Source of the DNA: Pedobacter soli | Lineage (GTDB): Bacteria; Bacteroidota; Bacteroidia; Sphingobacteriales; Sphingobacteriaceae | Direction: 5' to 3' | DNA length: 64,000 nucleotides | Assembly (NCBI RefSeq): GCF_900101435.1 | Contig: NZ_FMZH01000019.1 | Location: 1-64,000 of the forward strand | Shown: piece by piece, positions 36,095 to 44,569 of the stretch | Layout of the letters: each line of letters starts with the position of its first letter | Position numbering within the stretch: position 1 is the stretch's first letter | The notes under the pieces: model-generated | What the model saw: only the letters and a program-made list of their open reading frames with translations | Databases searched by the model: none | Told to the model about the DNA's origin: nothing | Position numbers and translations under genes: made by a program

Positions 36095-37189
36095 TTAACC
36101 TTTTATTGAGTTGCCGTATCCCACAATGAGCACCGAAAGAATGATGGTTACTATACCCACCAAAACCGTTACAAGTGTTTTGCGCGACACGCCTTTCCAT
36201 TCTTTTAATATCAGCCCCCAAACATTTGCAATTAAGATGATAAAGGCCATGTGTAAAATCCACGAGCTGGCACCGTTACCCATTTTACTTTCGCCCATCC
36301 CGTAAAAAAAGAATTGCAGGAACCAGGTGGTACCAGCCAGGGCTGAGAAAATATAATTTTTTAAGAGCGGGGTTGTTTTATTGGTATAGTCGCCAAATGA
36401 TTTGTTGCGGGCATTAAGCACCATACACCAGATAAAATTAGTGGTAAGTCCGCCCCAAAGCACAATTACATAAGTAACGTTGTTTTGAAAAAGAAAATTA
36501 CCCGTTTCGGCAGGGTTAGCGGCTTTCCAGATGGCATTGGCTGCATCGGCCATGGGTTTACCGGCTTCGATACCAAAATTGAAACAAGCACTTAACACGC
36601 CTGAAACGATCCCTACAAATAAACCCAGACCAAATTTATATTCGGTTTTTACCTCCATACCATGCGGATCGGTAATATCGGTTTTCATTTCCTTTTCCTT
36701 CATCATTCCGGCCCTGCCGCAAATCACAATCCCCAGCACACATACCAGTAAACCCAGTAAAACCATGCGACCCCAATCGGTTTGCAAAAACATGGTGAAA
36801 GTATCTTTACCGGCTTGCGGAAAAAAATCGAAATAGATGGAAGGCAAAATAGAGCCCAAAACCATGCATAAGCCCAAAATGATGCTACTGCCCAACGATA
36901 CGCCCAGGTAACGAACACCTAAGCCGTAAGTAAGGCCACCAATACCCCAAAGCACGCCAAAAAAATATGTGAGCCATAAAATGCTGCCATTGGTACTGCT
37001 GATGATCGCGCTAAAATTCGGGATAGTTAAATAAGCTGCCAGCGGTGGAACAATCAACCAGGAAAATATCCCGCCAACGATCCAATAGCTTTCCCAGGCC
37101 CAACCTTTAACTTTTTTATAAGGAATGTAAAAACTTCCGGAGGCGAAACCACCGAAGAAATGAAAAATAACGCCTAAAATTGCCTGCAT
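36095..37189 (-). CDS. rhaT: L-rhamnose/H+ symporter RhaT
   Basis: The 364-residue inner-membrane protein has about ten spans. It starts MQAILGVIFHFFGGFASGSF and contains IPYKKVKGWAWESYWIVGG and LGMGESKMG-like loops (FYGMGESKMGNGASSWILH), all characteristic of RhaT. It is the first gene of the rhamnose run, 31 bases ahead of the aldolase fusion, so its upstream region should hold the operon promoter. Confidence 0.95.
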   Translation of the reverse strand: MQAILGVIFHFFGGFASGSFYIPYKKVKGWAWESYWIVGGIFSWLIVPPLAAYLTIPNFSAIISSTNGSILWLTYFFGVLWGIGGLTYGLGVRYLGVSLGSSIILGLCMVLGSILPSIYFDFFPQAGKDTFTMFLQTDWGRMVLLGLLVCVLGIVICGRAGMMKEKEMKTDITDPHGMEVKTEYKFGLGLFVGIVSGVLSACFNFGIEAGKPMADAANAIWKAANPAETGNFLFQNNVTYVIVLWGGLTTNFIWCMVLNARNKSFGDYTNKTTPLLKNYIFSALAGTTWFLQFFFYGMGESKMGNGASSWILHMAFIILIANVWGLILKEWKGVSRKTLVTVLVGIVTIILSVLIVGYGNSIKG

Positions 37190-37238
37190 GCTGTTAATTA
37201 ATATTTGGTTGCCCTAAAATAGAATTTACAGCAGCTTT

Positions 37239-37257
37239 AACTGTCATGCACTGTTAT
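37239..37257 (-). promoter_or_regulatory. Possible operator upstream of rhaT
   Basis: The minus strand reads AACAGT-GCATG-ACAGTT, a repeated ACAGT with 10-bp spacing, about 50 bases before the rhaT ATG. Whether a GntR-type protein binds it is unknown. No consensus promoter was found here. Confidence 0.25.
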
Positions 37258-37299
37258 GGATTTAAAAAGGGTAGAACATTTTTTCACCATTTAAGACAT

Positions 37300-37700
37300 A
37301 TGAGGATATTCAAGAAAGATTATTCAATCTCTGCGGTGATCCGCGAAATCAGCGGGAGATAATATGTAGATGGAGTTCGTGAAACCAACTGGATTAAAAG
37401 CAATATTTGAGAACTGTCAGATGGTAAACCTGAAAGCACAAAGTTTTTTTCACCACCTAAGACACCTTAGAACAGCTAAGGTCTTAATTTTGTTTAATAA
37501 CCACAAAGGTGCTGAGCGTACAAGACTGTCAGCTGGAAACAGCTGACAGCACAATTAAAGACAGATAAGATTAATTTAAAGGCCCTTACTTTAGGTAATT
37601 CAGCTTATTTACTTTGAAACCTTCCCTCCATGGGTGGCGTCAAATCAAAGTTACTTTGAAACCATCACACCATGGGTGGTACCAAATGAAATTAAAAACA
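37300..37700. repeat. Repeat-rich gap upstream of the rhamnose operon
   Basis: The 517-base gap has no gene. It holds ATCCGCG-AAAT-CAGCGGGA at about 37338, a near-perfect hairpin CTGTCAGCTG-GAAA-CAGCTGACAG (37526-37549), and a 42-bp direct repeat. The direct repeat copies are 37610-37650 and 37652-37692, sharing TACTTTGAAACC and CCATGGGTGG. Confidence 0.8.
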
Positions 37701-37706
37701 GAAAAA

Positions 37707-38558
37707 TTAACTTAATACTTGAATCTGGTGCGCAATATCTTCGATTACTTCAACCGATTTAAGGATTTTATAATGCCCAACATCTTCGAATGATTTGGAG
37801 GTGATAGAAGGGTATTTATCTAAAAATTCTTTCAGAAACGGATAGGGCGAAATATGGTCTTCGGGATCGAAAGCCAGAAAGTGATTAATATCGTTTTTTA
37901 ACTGATATAAATTCGTCAAATTAAAATAACTGGCCGGAACCGGGAACTCCTGCTCAAAATTAGCAAAGAAAATTGCCTGGTCTTTGCTGGCAATGTTTAC
38001 CGAATCGAGACTTTGTTCAAAATTCTCTTTCAGACGAATTAAAGGAGCAATGCTAACCAGCAATTGTGGTTGTATAGCCAGCTCCTGCACGGCAATAACA
38101 TTGGCCATTCCGCCCAGCGAGTGCCCGATAAGCACATCGGGCTGTGCATAATTAAGTGCAATTGATTTTACCGAATCGGCATAGAGCATCAGGTTCGAAA
38201 ATTCCGAAACAGAACTCCCATTGCCCGGCGCATCAAAAGCGATCACTTCCAGGTCATCATTTTTTAAAAGGGCTAAAATAAGCTCGTAAAAATCGAGTGC
38301 TTTTGAAGCCCAGCCATGGGTAAGCAACACTTTCCTTTTACCTTTGCCCCAGCTAAAACAATTGATGCTGATTTCGGAACGGGTAAAATAGGTATCGAAA
38401 ACGGGCAGACTAAATTGCTTCGATTCGGCGATAAGCTGCTCCTGATGCAGGCGTAGCGGCATTTTAGGCGAGTAAAAAATAAACTCGCGCATTAAAGCAG
38501 CATCGGGATTACCCTGTTGCTGCTTCAAATCGCCAATTAGCTGCTTTAGCCTTTTCAA
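37707..38558 (-). CDS. Alpha/beta hydrolase
   Basis: The 283-residue protein has the hydrolase fold: the oxyanion-side VLLTHGWASKALDFYELI, the nucleophile elbow DVLIGHSLGGMANVI (Ser), an Asp candidate in AFDPEDHISPYPF and the His in FEDVGHYKILKS near the C terminus. There is no signal peptide, so it is cytoplasmic. The substrate is unknown. Its start lies 3 bases from the stop of the upstream pyrophosphohydrolase gene on the same strand, so the pair is an operon. Confidence 0.85.
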   Translation of the reverse strand: MKRLKQLIGDLKQQQGNPDAALMREFIFYSPKMPLRLHQEQLIAESKQFSLPVFDTYFTRSEISINCFSWGKGKRKVLLTHGWASKALDFYELILALLKNDDLEVIAFDAPGNGSSVSEFSNLMLYADSVKSIALNYAQPDVLIGHSLGGMANVIAVQELAIQPQLLVSIAPLIRLKENFEQSLDSVNIASKDQAIFFANFEQEFPVPASYFNLTNLYQLKNDINHFLAFDPEDHISPYPFLKEFLDKYPSITSKSFEDVGHYKILKSVEVIEDIAHQIQVLS

Positions 38559-38561
38559 AGC

Positions 38562-39038
38562 TTAATAAATTAAATGTGATTTTAAATCAGCAGGCGAATA
38601 GTTGATGGATTTCAACGTTTTATCGTCTGATTTGCGGAATACTAGAAATAATCCGTCGATTTCTTTATAATAAGATTCTGTTCCGTCTTTATCTAAATAG
38701 AACTGAATGGTATTTTCGGCCTCTTCGATGGTTTTGCAGGCTTTACTCATGTTTGAGCGGTGTACCTCGTCAAATAACGTTTTAAACTTTCCACCCAAAC
38801 CAAATTCATGGATTGCACCGGCCAAAACATACTGCAAATCGCACAATGCATCGGCAACTTCTACCAAATCATCATTTTCTACCGCTTCCTGCAATTCTTT
38901 TAACTCCTCAGCCAAAAGCGAAATACGCAAATTAGCCCTTTGCTTTGAAGGGATAACCGGATTTTCGAGAATAGGGTGTTTAAAAGTAGTGTGGAATTCG
39001 GCAACCTGGTTTAGCGAATTGGTTTCTTGCATGCTCAT
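38562..39038 (-). CDS. MazG-like nucleoside triphosphate pyrophosphohydrolase
   Basis: The 158-residue protein has the all-alpha NTP-PPase metal motif: LLAEELKELQEAVENDD followed by LVEVADALCDLQYVLAG, that is ExxE and later ExxD acidic pairs. It begins with a family-like NQVAEFHTTFKHPI. The C terminus (about 115-158) is an extra helical/strand segment. It should hydrolyse an NTP or related nucleotide, perhaps for pool sanitation. The exact substrate is not predictable. Confidence 0.82.
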   Translation of the reverse strand: MSMQETNSLNQVAEFHTTFKHPILENPVIPSKQRANLRISLLAEELKELQEAVENDDLVEVADALCDLQYVLAGAIHEFGLGGKFKTLFDEVHRSNMSKACKTIEEAENTIQFYLDKDGTESYYKEIDGLFLVFRKSDDKTLKSINYSPADLKSHLIY

Positions 39039-39116
39039 GTTCTATTTAATCTTTGTGCAGCAAACTTAAAAAAATAGAAAGAAATAATCGGGAGATTTTA
39101 TGCACACTTCCTGGGG

Positions 39117-39344
39117 TTAATCGGTTAATTGTTTAAACTGGTCACCTGGAGATAATCTTTAAAGATTTTTACCATTAAGAGATTAAGAAAATTAAGGTGG
39201 AAATACTGAATTGGAGGTCAATCCCTACAATCGAACAATTTAGCAATGGAACAATCGTAATTGGTTAATCGGTTAATTGCTGAAACTGGTTAACTGTAAG
39301 TTCATCATAACAATTAACCAGTTAACCGATTTATACAGTTAACC
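39117..39344. repeat. GTTAAC-type dyad repeats, left flank of the LytTR module
   Basis: The gap between the response regulator and the MazG-like gene holds TCGGTTAATTG twice, GAAACTGGTTAACTGTA and, at 39310-39344, a 35-base element ACAATTAACCAGTTAACC... . That element is the inverted copy of 43780-43814 with one mismatch, and its last base is inside the response-regulator stop codon. No gene is seen. Confidence 0.8.
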
Positions 39345-40075
39345 TATCCATGCTTCTTCCCTTCCCTGATTACCTTAAAAAACTCTTCTTTATAGGTTTC
39401 GCCAACAGGAATGGCTTCATCATTAATAAAAACCGTATTACCATCAATCATTTTAATCTTCTCAATCGATATGATGTACGATTTATGAACGCGGTAAAAG
39501 GGTGGCTTGGGCAATTGTGTTTCCAGCTCGCGCAGGGCCTGGTAGGTAATAATCCGCTGTGTGGCAGTGTACACAGAAACGTAGTTTTTAAGTCCTTCTA
39601 TGTACAAAATATCATCGTAGTTTACTTTGATGAATTTATTCTTGGTATCGCCTTTAATAAAAATAAAGTCGTTGCCTGGTGCCACCTGTTGTATCATTTC
39701 AGGTTGAACCACTGGTACCGGATTTATAATTTGCTGCGCTTTTGAGGCTGCTTTATAAAACCGCTCGTAAGAAATGGGCTTAAGCAGGTAATCAACCACA
39801 TCGAGTTCAAAGCCCTCCAACGCATATTCGGGATATGCTGTAGTTAAAATCACTTTGCATTTGCCTCCACAAATCTTTAAAAACTGGATCCCGGTTAATT
39901 CAGGCATCTGGATATCAAGAAAAACCAGATCAACCTTACCTTCCTGCACCATATTCAGCGCCTCAAAGGCATTGGTAGTGGTTCCAACCAATTCAAGAAA
40001 AGGGGTTTTATTGATAAAGGCCGCAATAATATCTGAGGCGTAAGATTCATCATCAACAGCAAGGCAACGGATCAT
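39344..40075 (-). CDS. LytTR-family response regulator
   Basis: The 243-residue protein has a CheY-like receiver at about 1-120 with the phosphoacceptor in DLVFLDIQMPELTG and the conserved Lys in VVDYLLKPISYERF. A LytTR DNA-binding domain lies at about 140-238 (FIFIKGDTKNKFIKV, ILYIEGLKNYVSVYT, YRVHKSYIISIEKI). It is paired with the sensor kinase 47 bases upstream. LytTR regulators usually bind paired direct or inverted repeats upstream of a -35 box; the inverted repeat at 41191-41255 is a candidate target. Confidence 0.95.
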   Translation of the reverse strand: MIRCLAVDDESYASDIIAAFINKTPFLELVGTTTNAFEALNMVQEGKVDLVFLDIQMPELTGIQFLKICGGKCKVILTTAYPEYALEGFELDVVDYLLKPISYERFYKAASKAQQIINPVPVVQPEMIQQVAPGNDFIFIKGDTKNKFIKVNYDDILYIEGLKNYVSVYTATQRIITYQALRELETQLPKPPFYRVHKSYIISIEKIKMIDGNTVFINDEAIPVGETYKEEFFKVIREGKKHG

Positions 40076-40122
40076 GTTGGGCTTAGGGTTTAGGTAATAA
40101 TTTCAATGATACTAATTATCTG

Positions 40123-41130
40123 CTAGAGATTCAAAATCAAGGTACTTTTATAGGTATTGCCGTTATTAGAAATCAGCAATTCATGTTGGTCAGGATAAAT
40201 GAGATCTAACCTGCGGTGTACATTTACCATGCCTACCCCACTGCTATGGTCTTTTTGTGCATGACTGATCTTATTGCTCACCTCAAAACTCAGGCGTTTT
40301 TGCTGTACTTTAAGTTTAATGCGCACGGGTTGCTTTTCATCGTTTACCACACCATGCTTAAAGGCATTTTCAACGAAGGGAATTAAAATCAATGAAGCAA
40401 TTTTCTGATCACTAACTCCTTCTGAGGTAAAACTCACAAAGAAATTGGGCTCGAAACGCATTTTAAACAGTTCAACATAACTTTCCAAATAGCCTACTTC
40501 TTTATCTAAGCTCACTTTTCCATCCGGGCTATCGTTTAAGGTATAGCGCATCAAATCAGATAAACGCAAAACCGCATTGGCTAGTTTATCCGAAACCGGA
40601 ATAGCCAGCGAATACACATAATTTAAGGTGTTGTACAAAAAATGTGGATTAATCTGCGATTTGAGGAAGGAAAGTTCAGCTTTAACCACTTCTTCTTTAA
40701 GTTTCCGGTTTACCTGCTCCGATTTAAAACTCTGTTCGATACCATAAACCGCAGCGGGCACCACTATAAAGGCTAAACTCCAGTAAATGTTATCAGAAAT
40801 GTAGTGCCATGCTGTTGTACCCTCTGCATAGTTATGAAAACCGAACCATTTTAAATACAAAACTTCCTCAATCAGATATCTTAAAGCAATAAATATGGCA
40901 ATGGTAAGTACAATGCCGCCAATGAGCTGAGGGGTTTTACCTTTTTTCAAAAAACGCGGATATACCCACAGATAGCAGATGTAAAACTCAATGATCTGTA
41001 TAAAGTTCATGGAGATGCTAAAGGCCGATTCTCTTAAAGTAATGCCTTGTATGAGCGAGCCACCGTAAAAATAACCCAGAACCAGTACCCAGCAAAGTAT
41101 ATGTAGTGCAACCGTTTTTAATGTTTTCAT
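40123..41130 (-). CDS. LytS/YehU-type sensor histidine kinase
   Basis: The 335-residue protein has about four membrane helices in its first 140 residues. A linker helix precedes the His-kinase core with LKSQINPHFLYNTLNYVYSLA (phospho-His) and LILIPFVENAFKHGVV (N box). The G box is KDHSSGVGMVNVHRRLDLIY. No separate ligand domain is present, so sensing is probably in the membrane. It is divergent from the TonB receptor at 41338, with a 207-base shared control region. Confidence 0.93.
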   Translation of the reverse strand: MKTLKTVALHILCWVLVLGYFYGGSLIQGITLRESAFSISMNFIQIIEFYICYLWVYPRFLKKGKTPQLIGGIVLTIAIFIALRYLIEEVLYLKWFGFHNYAEGTTAWHYISDNIYWSLAFIVVPAAVYGIEQSFKSEQVNRKLKEEVVKAELSFLKSQINPHFLYNTLNYVYSLAIPVSDKLANAVLRLSDLMRYTLNDSPDGKVSLDKEVGYLESYVELFKMRFEPNFFVSFTSEGVSDQKIASLILIPFVENAFKHGVVNDEKQPVRIKLKVQQKRLSFEVSNKISHAQKDHSSGVGMVNVHRRLDLIYPDQHELLISNNGNTYKSTLILNL

Positions 41131-41190
41131 GCCCTAAAACTATACAAAGCATTTTTAACCACCTATTTTCTTATGCCAAACCAGTAAATA

Positions 41191-41255
41191 TTTATCCCAA
41201 ACCTTGCTTTTTTAGTACGAAAGCTGTTTCAGGTACTAAAACCTGTTGGGATAAT
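41191..41255. promoter_or_regulatory. Large inverted repeat in the kinase/receptor control region
   Basis: The outer arms TTTATCCCAA and TTGGGATAAT and the inner arms TTTTTTAGTAC and GTACTAAAA surround GAAA-GCTG-TTTC, giving a nested dyad of about 65 bp. It ends 25 bases ahead of the -33 box of the receptor promoter (41281). The place is right for an activator site, and the adjacent LytTR protein is the obvious candidate. It could also fold as an RNA hairpin in a kinase transcript. Confidence 0.6.
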
Positions 41256-41280
41256 ATTTCGGGTGGTTGGGATGATATAA

Positions 41281-41311
41281 TTTGTTGGCCAACGCAGCCA
41301 CCGCATCTTTG
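41281..41311 (+). promoter_or_regulatory. Promoter of the TonB receptor at 41338
   Basis: TTTG (41281-41284), an exact 19-base spacer and CATCTTTG (41304-41311, one mismatch to TAnnTTTG). Start would be near 41318, leaving a leader of about 20 bases. Confidence 0.65.
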
Positions 41312-41337
41312 GAACATCAAATTATAAAACAAACCCC

Positions 41338-43755
41338 ATGATGAACCGCTTATTTAAAACTGCTCTTTTTATATTACTGATTTCAGGCATTCAAACAGCC
41401 TGGGCACAAAACACCAAAATATCAGGAACGATAACCGACAAAAGCAATAAGCCATTGGATTATGCCTCAGTTGCCCTCATCCGCCTGCCCGATTCGGCTT
41501 CGGTTGGATTACAGGCCACCAATCAGCAAGGTGTATACGAATTTAGCAATGTTAAAGCGGGCCGTTACCTGATTAAGGCACTGATGATGGGTTATCAAAA
41601 AAACCAATCGGATCCTTTTGAAGTAAAGGCAGCTGCTGTTCGGGTTCCTGCGCTTACTTTAGCCGATCACAGCCAGAACTTAAAAGAGGTGAATATCATT
41701 TCCAAAATGCCGGTTATCGACCAAAAAGCCGACCGGGTTATTGTAAATGTAGAACAGATGAATACTGCCGGCGACAATGCATTGGAAGTCATCAGCCGGT
41801 CGCCGGGCGTAAAGCTGGATAAGGATGATAATATTGTGCTGAAAGGTAAAAGCGGCATTAATGTGATGATTGATGGCAAGATGAGCTACATGAGCGGTCA
41901 GGAATTAACCACCTATCTGAAATCGCTGCCTGCAACGGTACTGAGCAAAATTGAACTGATCTCGAACCCACCCGCTTCTTTTGATGCGGCAGGTACGGCA
42001 GGAATTATCAATATTAAACTGAAAAGAAACAGCATGCAGGGTTTTAACGGCAACATGAACCTTGGCGGTGGCTACGGCAGGTACGAGAAAGTGAACGCCG
42101 GTACCAACCTCAATTACAATATCGGTAAGGTGAGTACCTACCTGCGCCTAAACGCCGGACATTATAATTCTTACAACCGCTTAACCTTAAACCGCACCAT
42201 TGGCGCCGAACAATATAACCAGCTTAATTTCTGGCACCCGGTTACCAATAGCCTCAACTACTCTACCGGTGCCGATTATTTTATCAATGATAAACATACC
42301 TTAGGCGTAATGGTGAAGGGATTTACTGCACCCGAAGAAACCAAAGTAAACAGCAACTCCATTAATTACAGTGCTACAGGTGCAAAAATGGGGTCAACTG
42401 CAATGTTTAATCCACAATCCAACACAGAGAAGAATCATGCTTTAAACCTGAATTACCGCTATAAAACCGATAGTCTGGGTGGCGAACTTGGCTTCGATGC
42501 CGATTATGTCCGGTACGATAACAGTAAAAATGAAACTTTTACCAATACCTATTTTGATGTAAATGATAACATAATGGGCAATCCCATCGATTTACGCAAT
42601 ATGGGCATGGGTAATGTTGCTATCTATTCGGTAAAAGCCGATTATACCCTAAACTTTAACAAAACCTTTAAAATGGAAACCGGTTGGAAAAGCAGCTGGA
42701 TAAAATCCGAAAGCGATGTGCGTTTCGATTCGTTAAAAACTGCTGGATGGATAAACGATCCCCGTCGTACCAACCAGTTCTTATACCGCGAGAACATTAA
42801 TGCGGCTTACCTTTCTTTAGATCAAAGCTTTAAAAACATCCAGATTAAAGCAGGTCTTCGGGCAGAGCAAACATTGGGTAAGGGTATATCTTCGGGCACC
42901 AGCACTTTAATTGACAGAAAGTACTGGAAGCTTTTCCCAACCGTTTTTGTATCCCTCAAAATTGATTCGAACAACCTGGTTACCGCTGCTTACCGCAAAA
43001 GCATTAACCGGCCATCGTATCGCAGTTTAAATCCATTTACTTTTTACAGCGATCCATATACAGCTTTGCAGGGCAATCCACTGCTGCAACCGTCTTATGC
43101 CAATGGTTTCGAATTGAATTATTCGCTCAAAAGCTTCAGGGTATTAACTTTAAGTTATTCGGTAAATAACGGATCTATGTGGGAAGTGGTTTATCAGAAC
43201 GATGCTACTAAAGAAAGTATTTCGAGACCGGAAAACCTGAACCGCACCACCAATTTTTACATGGCAACCGGAAGCCCGATTGATATCACCAAATGGTGGA
43301 ACAACAATACCGAAGTTTCGGCTGGTTTTAACCGCACACAATCTGCTGTGCAGGGCAATGGCTTTAATGCTTTTTCGTGGAACTGGTCGGTAATGATGGA
43401 TAACACCATCACTTTACCTAAAAATTATAGCTTAACCACCTATGCTTATTACGATTCGCCATCCGTTTCCGGTCTTTTCCACAGTTTAGGTAGCTATCAG
43501 CTCAATATCGGGGCAAAAAAATTATTCTGGAACAAGAATGCAACGCTGGCCTTAAAAGTGAATGATATTTTTAACACCAGTGCCTTCAGGGCTAACCTCG
43601 AATACAATAACATTAAAACCTACTGGAAAAATGAATGGGAAAGTCGCAGGGTAAACCTGAGTTTCACTTACAAATTCGGCAATATGAAAATTAAAACCGC
43701 ACGCAACAGAAGTACCGGTACCCGTGAGGAGGAAAACCGTGTGGGAGGCAACTAA
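41338..43755 (+). CDS. TonB-dependent receptor, outer membrane beta-barrel family
   Basis: The 805-residue protein has a signal peptide (TALFILLISGIQTAWAQ), a carboxypeptidase-like domain (about 27-105; ISGTITDKSNKPLDYASVAL) and a plug (VIDQKADRVIVNVEQM, SRSPGVKLDKDDNIVLKGK). The rest is a barrel of the OMP_b-brl_3 type ending VNLSFTYKFGN with a short basic tail. No SusD-like partner follows. Divergent pairing with LytTR/LytS genes suggests signal-dependent expression. Ligand unknown; in this family roles in peptide, siderophore or sensing are all possible. Confidence 0.9.
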   Translation: MMNRLFKTALFILLISGIQTAWAQNTKISGTITDKSNKPLDYASVALIRLPDSASVGLQATNQQGVYEFSNVKAGRYLIKALMMGYQKNQSDPFEVKAAAVRVPALTLADHSQNLKEVNIISKMPVIDQKADRVIVNVEQMNTAGDNALEVISRSPGVKLDKDDNIVLKGKSGINVMIDGKMSYMSGQELTTYLKSLPATVLSKIELISNPPASFDAAGTAGIINIKLKRNSMQGFNGNMNLGGGYGRYEKVNAGTNLNYNIGKVSTYLRLNAGHYNSYNRLTLNRTIGAEQYNQLNFWHPVTNSLNYSTGADYFINDKHTLGVMVKGFTAPEETKVNSNSINYSATGAKMGSTAMFNPQSNTEKNHALNLNYRYKTDSLGGELGFDADYVRYDNSKNETFTNTYFDVNDNIMGNPIDLRNMGMGNVAIYSVKADYTLNFNKTFKMETGWKSSWIKSESDVRFDSLKTAGWINDPRRTNQFLYRENINAAYLSLDQSFKNIQIKAGLRAEQTLGKGISSGTSTLIDRKYWKLFPTVFVSLKIDSNNLVTAAYRKSINRPSYRSLNPFTFYSDPYTALQGNPLLQPSYANGFELNYSLKSFRVLTLSYSVNNGSMWEVVYQNDATKESISRPENLNRTTNFYMATGSPIDITKWWNNNTEVSAGFNRTQSAVQGNGFNAFSWNWSVMMDNTITLPKNYSLTTYAYYDSPSVSGLFHSLGSYQLNIGAKKLFWNKNATLALKVNDIFNTSAFRANLEYNNIKTYWKNEWESRRVNLSFTYKFGNMKIKTARNRSTGTREEENRVGGN

Positions 43756-43937
43756 ATTAGTTGGTTAACTGATCTATTTGGTTAACTGTATAAATCGGCT
43801 AACTGGTTAATTGTAGGAGTATCTACAGTTAACCAGTTTCAACAATTAATCAATTATAGAGTTGCAAGACAGTTAACCAATTATAAAGTTGCAAACCGTT
43901 AACCGATTAACCAGTTTCAACGATTAACCAATTACAA
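43756..43937. repeat. GTTAAC-type dyad repeats, right flank of the LytTR module
   Basis: The gap holds repeated GGTTAACTG, CAGTTAACCAGTTTCAAC and two copies of CAATTATA[G/A]AGTTGCAA. At 43780-43814 a 35-base element GGTTAACTGTATAAATCGG... is the inverted copy of 39310-39344, one mismatch. No gene is present. Confidence 0.8.
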
Positions 43938-44414
43938 TACCAATAACATCCAAACATTACAGGCAAAGTGACCCGAATTGCCTAACGGAGCCGGTAGTGT
44001 GATAAAGCCTGCCTTTTTGTACATATTGATGGCCGTGGTTAGCTCTGGGAAAGACTCAAGGTAAACTTCATTGTAGCCAAAATGCTGCGCCGATTCGATA
44101 CTTTTTTGCATCAGCATTTTACCAATTCCTTTTCCCCTGGCCGATGCAGCAGTATAAAGTTTCACCAGCTCTACACAACCTTCGGGTAAACCTGAGGTGG
44201 GATAAATGCCACAGCCACCTAATATTTCTCCATCTTCTTCGGCAATCCAGTAAGCCGATTCAGGGCGCTCAAATAATTTGGATAAGTGATCAGTTGTCGG
44301 ATCAGTATAAACCGTACCCGGACGGTCTATCTTAAATTCGCGCAAAATTGTTCTGATCATTTCTGCCGCAGCCGCATCATCTTCTGCAACAATTTTCCTC
44401 ACTGTAATGGACAT
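43932..44414 (-). CDS. GNAT-family N-acetyltransferase
   Basis: The 160-residue protein shows the acetyl-CoA site YTAASARGKGIGKMLMQKSI (RxxGxG) after a beta strand EGCVELVKLYT. It ends in a GNAT-like strand/helix pair (AINMYKKAGFITLP). The N terminus SITVRKIVAEDDAAAAEMI is typical. The acceptor cannot be predicted. It reads toward the repeat block at 43756-43937. Confidence 0.88.
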   Translation of the reverse strand: MSITVRKIVAEDDAAAAEMIRTILREFKIDRPGTVYTDPTTDHLSKLFERPESAYWIAEEDGEILGGCGIYPTSGLPEGCVELVKLYTAASARGKGIGKMLMQKSIESAQHFGYNEVYLESFPELTTAINMYKKAGFITLPAPLGNSGHFACNVWMLLVL

Positions 44415-44569
44415 AACTGTTTTTCTTTCAAAATTACTGTAAATAGGGTTAATTCATATGTAGTATAAAAATCAGGCAACTGGCTCTTTGTATAGGGGAA
44501 GAAAACAGTTACTCCATTTAAGCGTTTCAACAATTAAGCCAAATAAAATAGTTTTATTATTTTGGCGTT

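Noticed and set aside
37610..37692. CRISPR array
   Set aside because: Only two units at a 42-bp period, with no unique spacers and no cas genes in the window.
39117..39344. Replication origin or iteron array, from the many GTTAAC dyads
   Set aside because: Units are irregular in spacing and orientation, no initiator gene is near, and the same dyads recur at 43756-43937.
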